From: Chitinophagaceae bacterium DXS
GTDB taxonomy: Bacteria; Bacteroidota; Bacteroidia; Chitinophagales; Chitinophagaceae
Length of the DNA stretch: 64,000 bases
Direction: 5' to 3'
NCBI GenBank assembly: GCA_030345135.1
Contig: CP128386.1
Coordinates: 3,624,447 to 3,688,446 of the forward strand
Part shown: piece by piece, positions 63,694 through 64,000 of the stretch
How positions within the stretch are numbered: the first letter of the stretch is position 1
Layout: every line of letters begins with the position of its first letter
Translations under genes and position numbers: made by a program
The notes under the pieces: model-generated
What the model was told of the DNA's origin: nothing
Databases searched by the model: none
Seen by the model: only the letters and a program-made list of their open reading frames with translations

Positions 63694-64000
63694 GAATGGT
63701 GAATAGTGAAAAGTGCGGGAACGTTTATAATAAGTACGAAGTACGAGTTACGAAGTACCTGGCCTTGATCACGCTTACTGTTATCAGGCAGCACATGTAA
63801 TTTGAAAATTGCGCAAACGGAAATTAGTCAGGCTGATCGAATTGACGAAATCAGACATCATCAAATCAGCGAAGCGAATGGTGAATAGTGAAAGGTGCGG
63901 CAACGTTTATAATAAGTACGAAGTACGAGTTACGAAGTACCTGGCCTTGATCACGCTTACTGTTATCAGGCAGCACATGTAATTTGAAAATTGCGCAAAC
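63694..64000 (+). repeat. Tandem direct repeat, period about 182 bp, running off the window
   Basis: A block from 63694 recurs at 63876 with only a few changes over 120 bp. Each copy has GTGAATA heptamers, the spacer GTGCGGCAACGTTTATA, TACGAAG heptamers, and unique sequence with TTGATCACGCTTACTG. More copies may follow outside the window. Confidence 0.9.

Overview
The window looks like a chromosomal segment of a Bacteroidota bacterium, most likely from the Chitinophagaceae or a close relative. The evidence is a SusC/SusD pair with a FecR-type anti-sigma and an ECF sigma factor, an IPExxxVDY-family protein, carboxypeptidase-regulatory-like TonB receptors, a split ATP synthase operon, no clear Shine-Dalgarno sites, and several matches to the Bacteroidota promoter (TTTG, about 20 bp, TAnnTTTG). 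About 40 genes are supported. No tRNA, rRNA, CRISPR array, prophage or transposase gene was recognised.

Layout. 0-10.9 kb: a 5'-truncated FAD/Fe-S D-2-hydroxyacid dehydrogenase, a two-domain fasciclin lipoprotein, a small winged-helix regulator in an operon with two membrane proteins, a TPR-like secreted protein, a DoxX-like protein, a TonB-dependent receptor and PlsC. 11.2-13.4 kb: two lipoproteins that may be paralogs. 13.8-18.2 kb: ATP synthase genes atpB-E-F-H-A (minus strand), closed by a terminator with no gamma subunit gene after atpA. 18.4-25 kb: MsbA-like ABC exporter, dnaB, rsmE and an L,D-transpeptidase. 25-28.8 kb: one GNAT-like gene between two large inverted repeat arrays, then an SDR protein. 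29-33 kb: dnaX and the pyruvate dehydrogenase E2 gene. 34-44.7 kb: kdsB and a complete minus-strand polysaccharide utilisation locus (sigma, anti-sigma, SusC, SusD, IPT/TIG-NHL lipoprotein, GH76), which points to alpha-1,6-mannan use. 45-52.2 kb: MscS channel and an RND efflux operon (adaptor, pump, TolC). 52.5-63.1 kb: an MG2/plug outer-membrane protein, a class A beta-lactamase-like protein, FeoB, an M28 peptidase, an IPExxxVDY protein, a pterin dehydratase and an arginine-deiminase-like enzyme. 63.1-64 kb: repeats only.

The most unusual content lies between the genes. Most large intergenic gaps hold arrays of very short words repeated at a strict 7-bp pitch (one array has 8, several have about 10). 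At least eight sequence families occur. They commonly form inverted pairs around a 25-165 bp spacer, they often begin at or within a few bases of a stop codon, and in two places one family changes into another without loss of the 7-bp phase. The heptamer form resembles the STRR repeats of cyanobacteria. The inverted-pair layout, the link to stop codons and the shared spacer module found here look worth systematic study. Other repeats are two MITE-like elements with shared termini, a duplicated cluster of REP-like palindromes, a second palindrome cluster, and a tandem repeat at the right edge.
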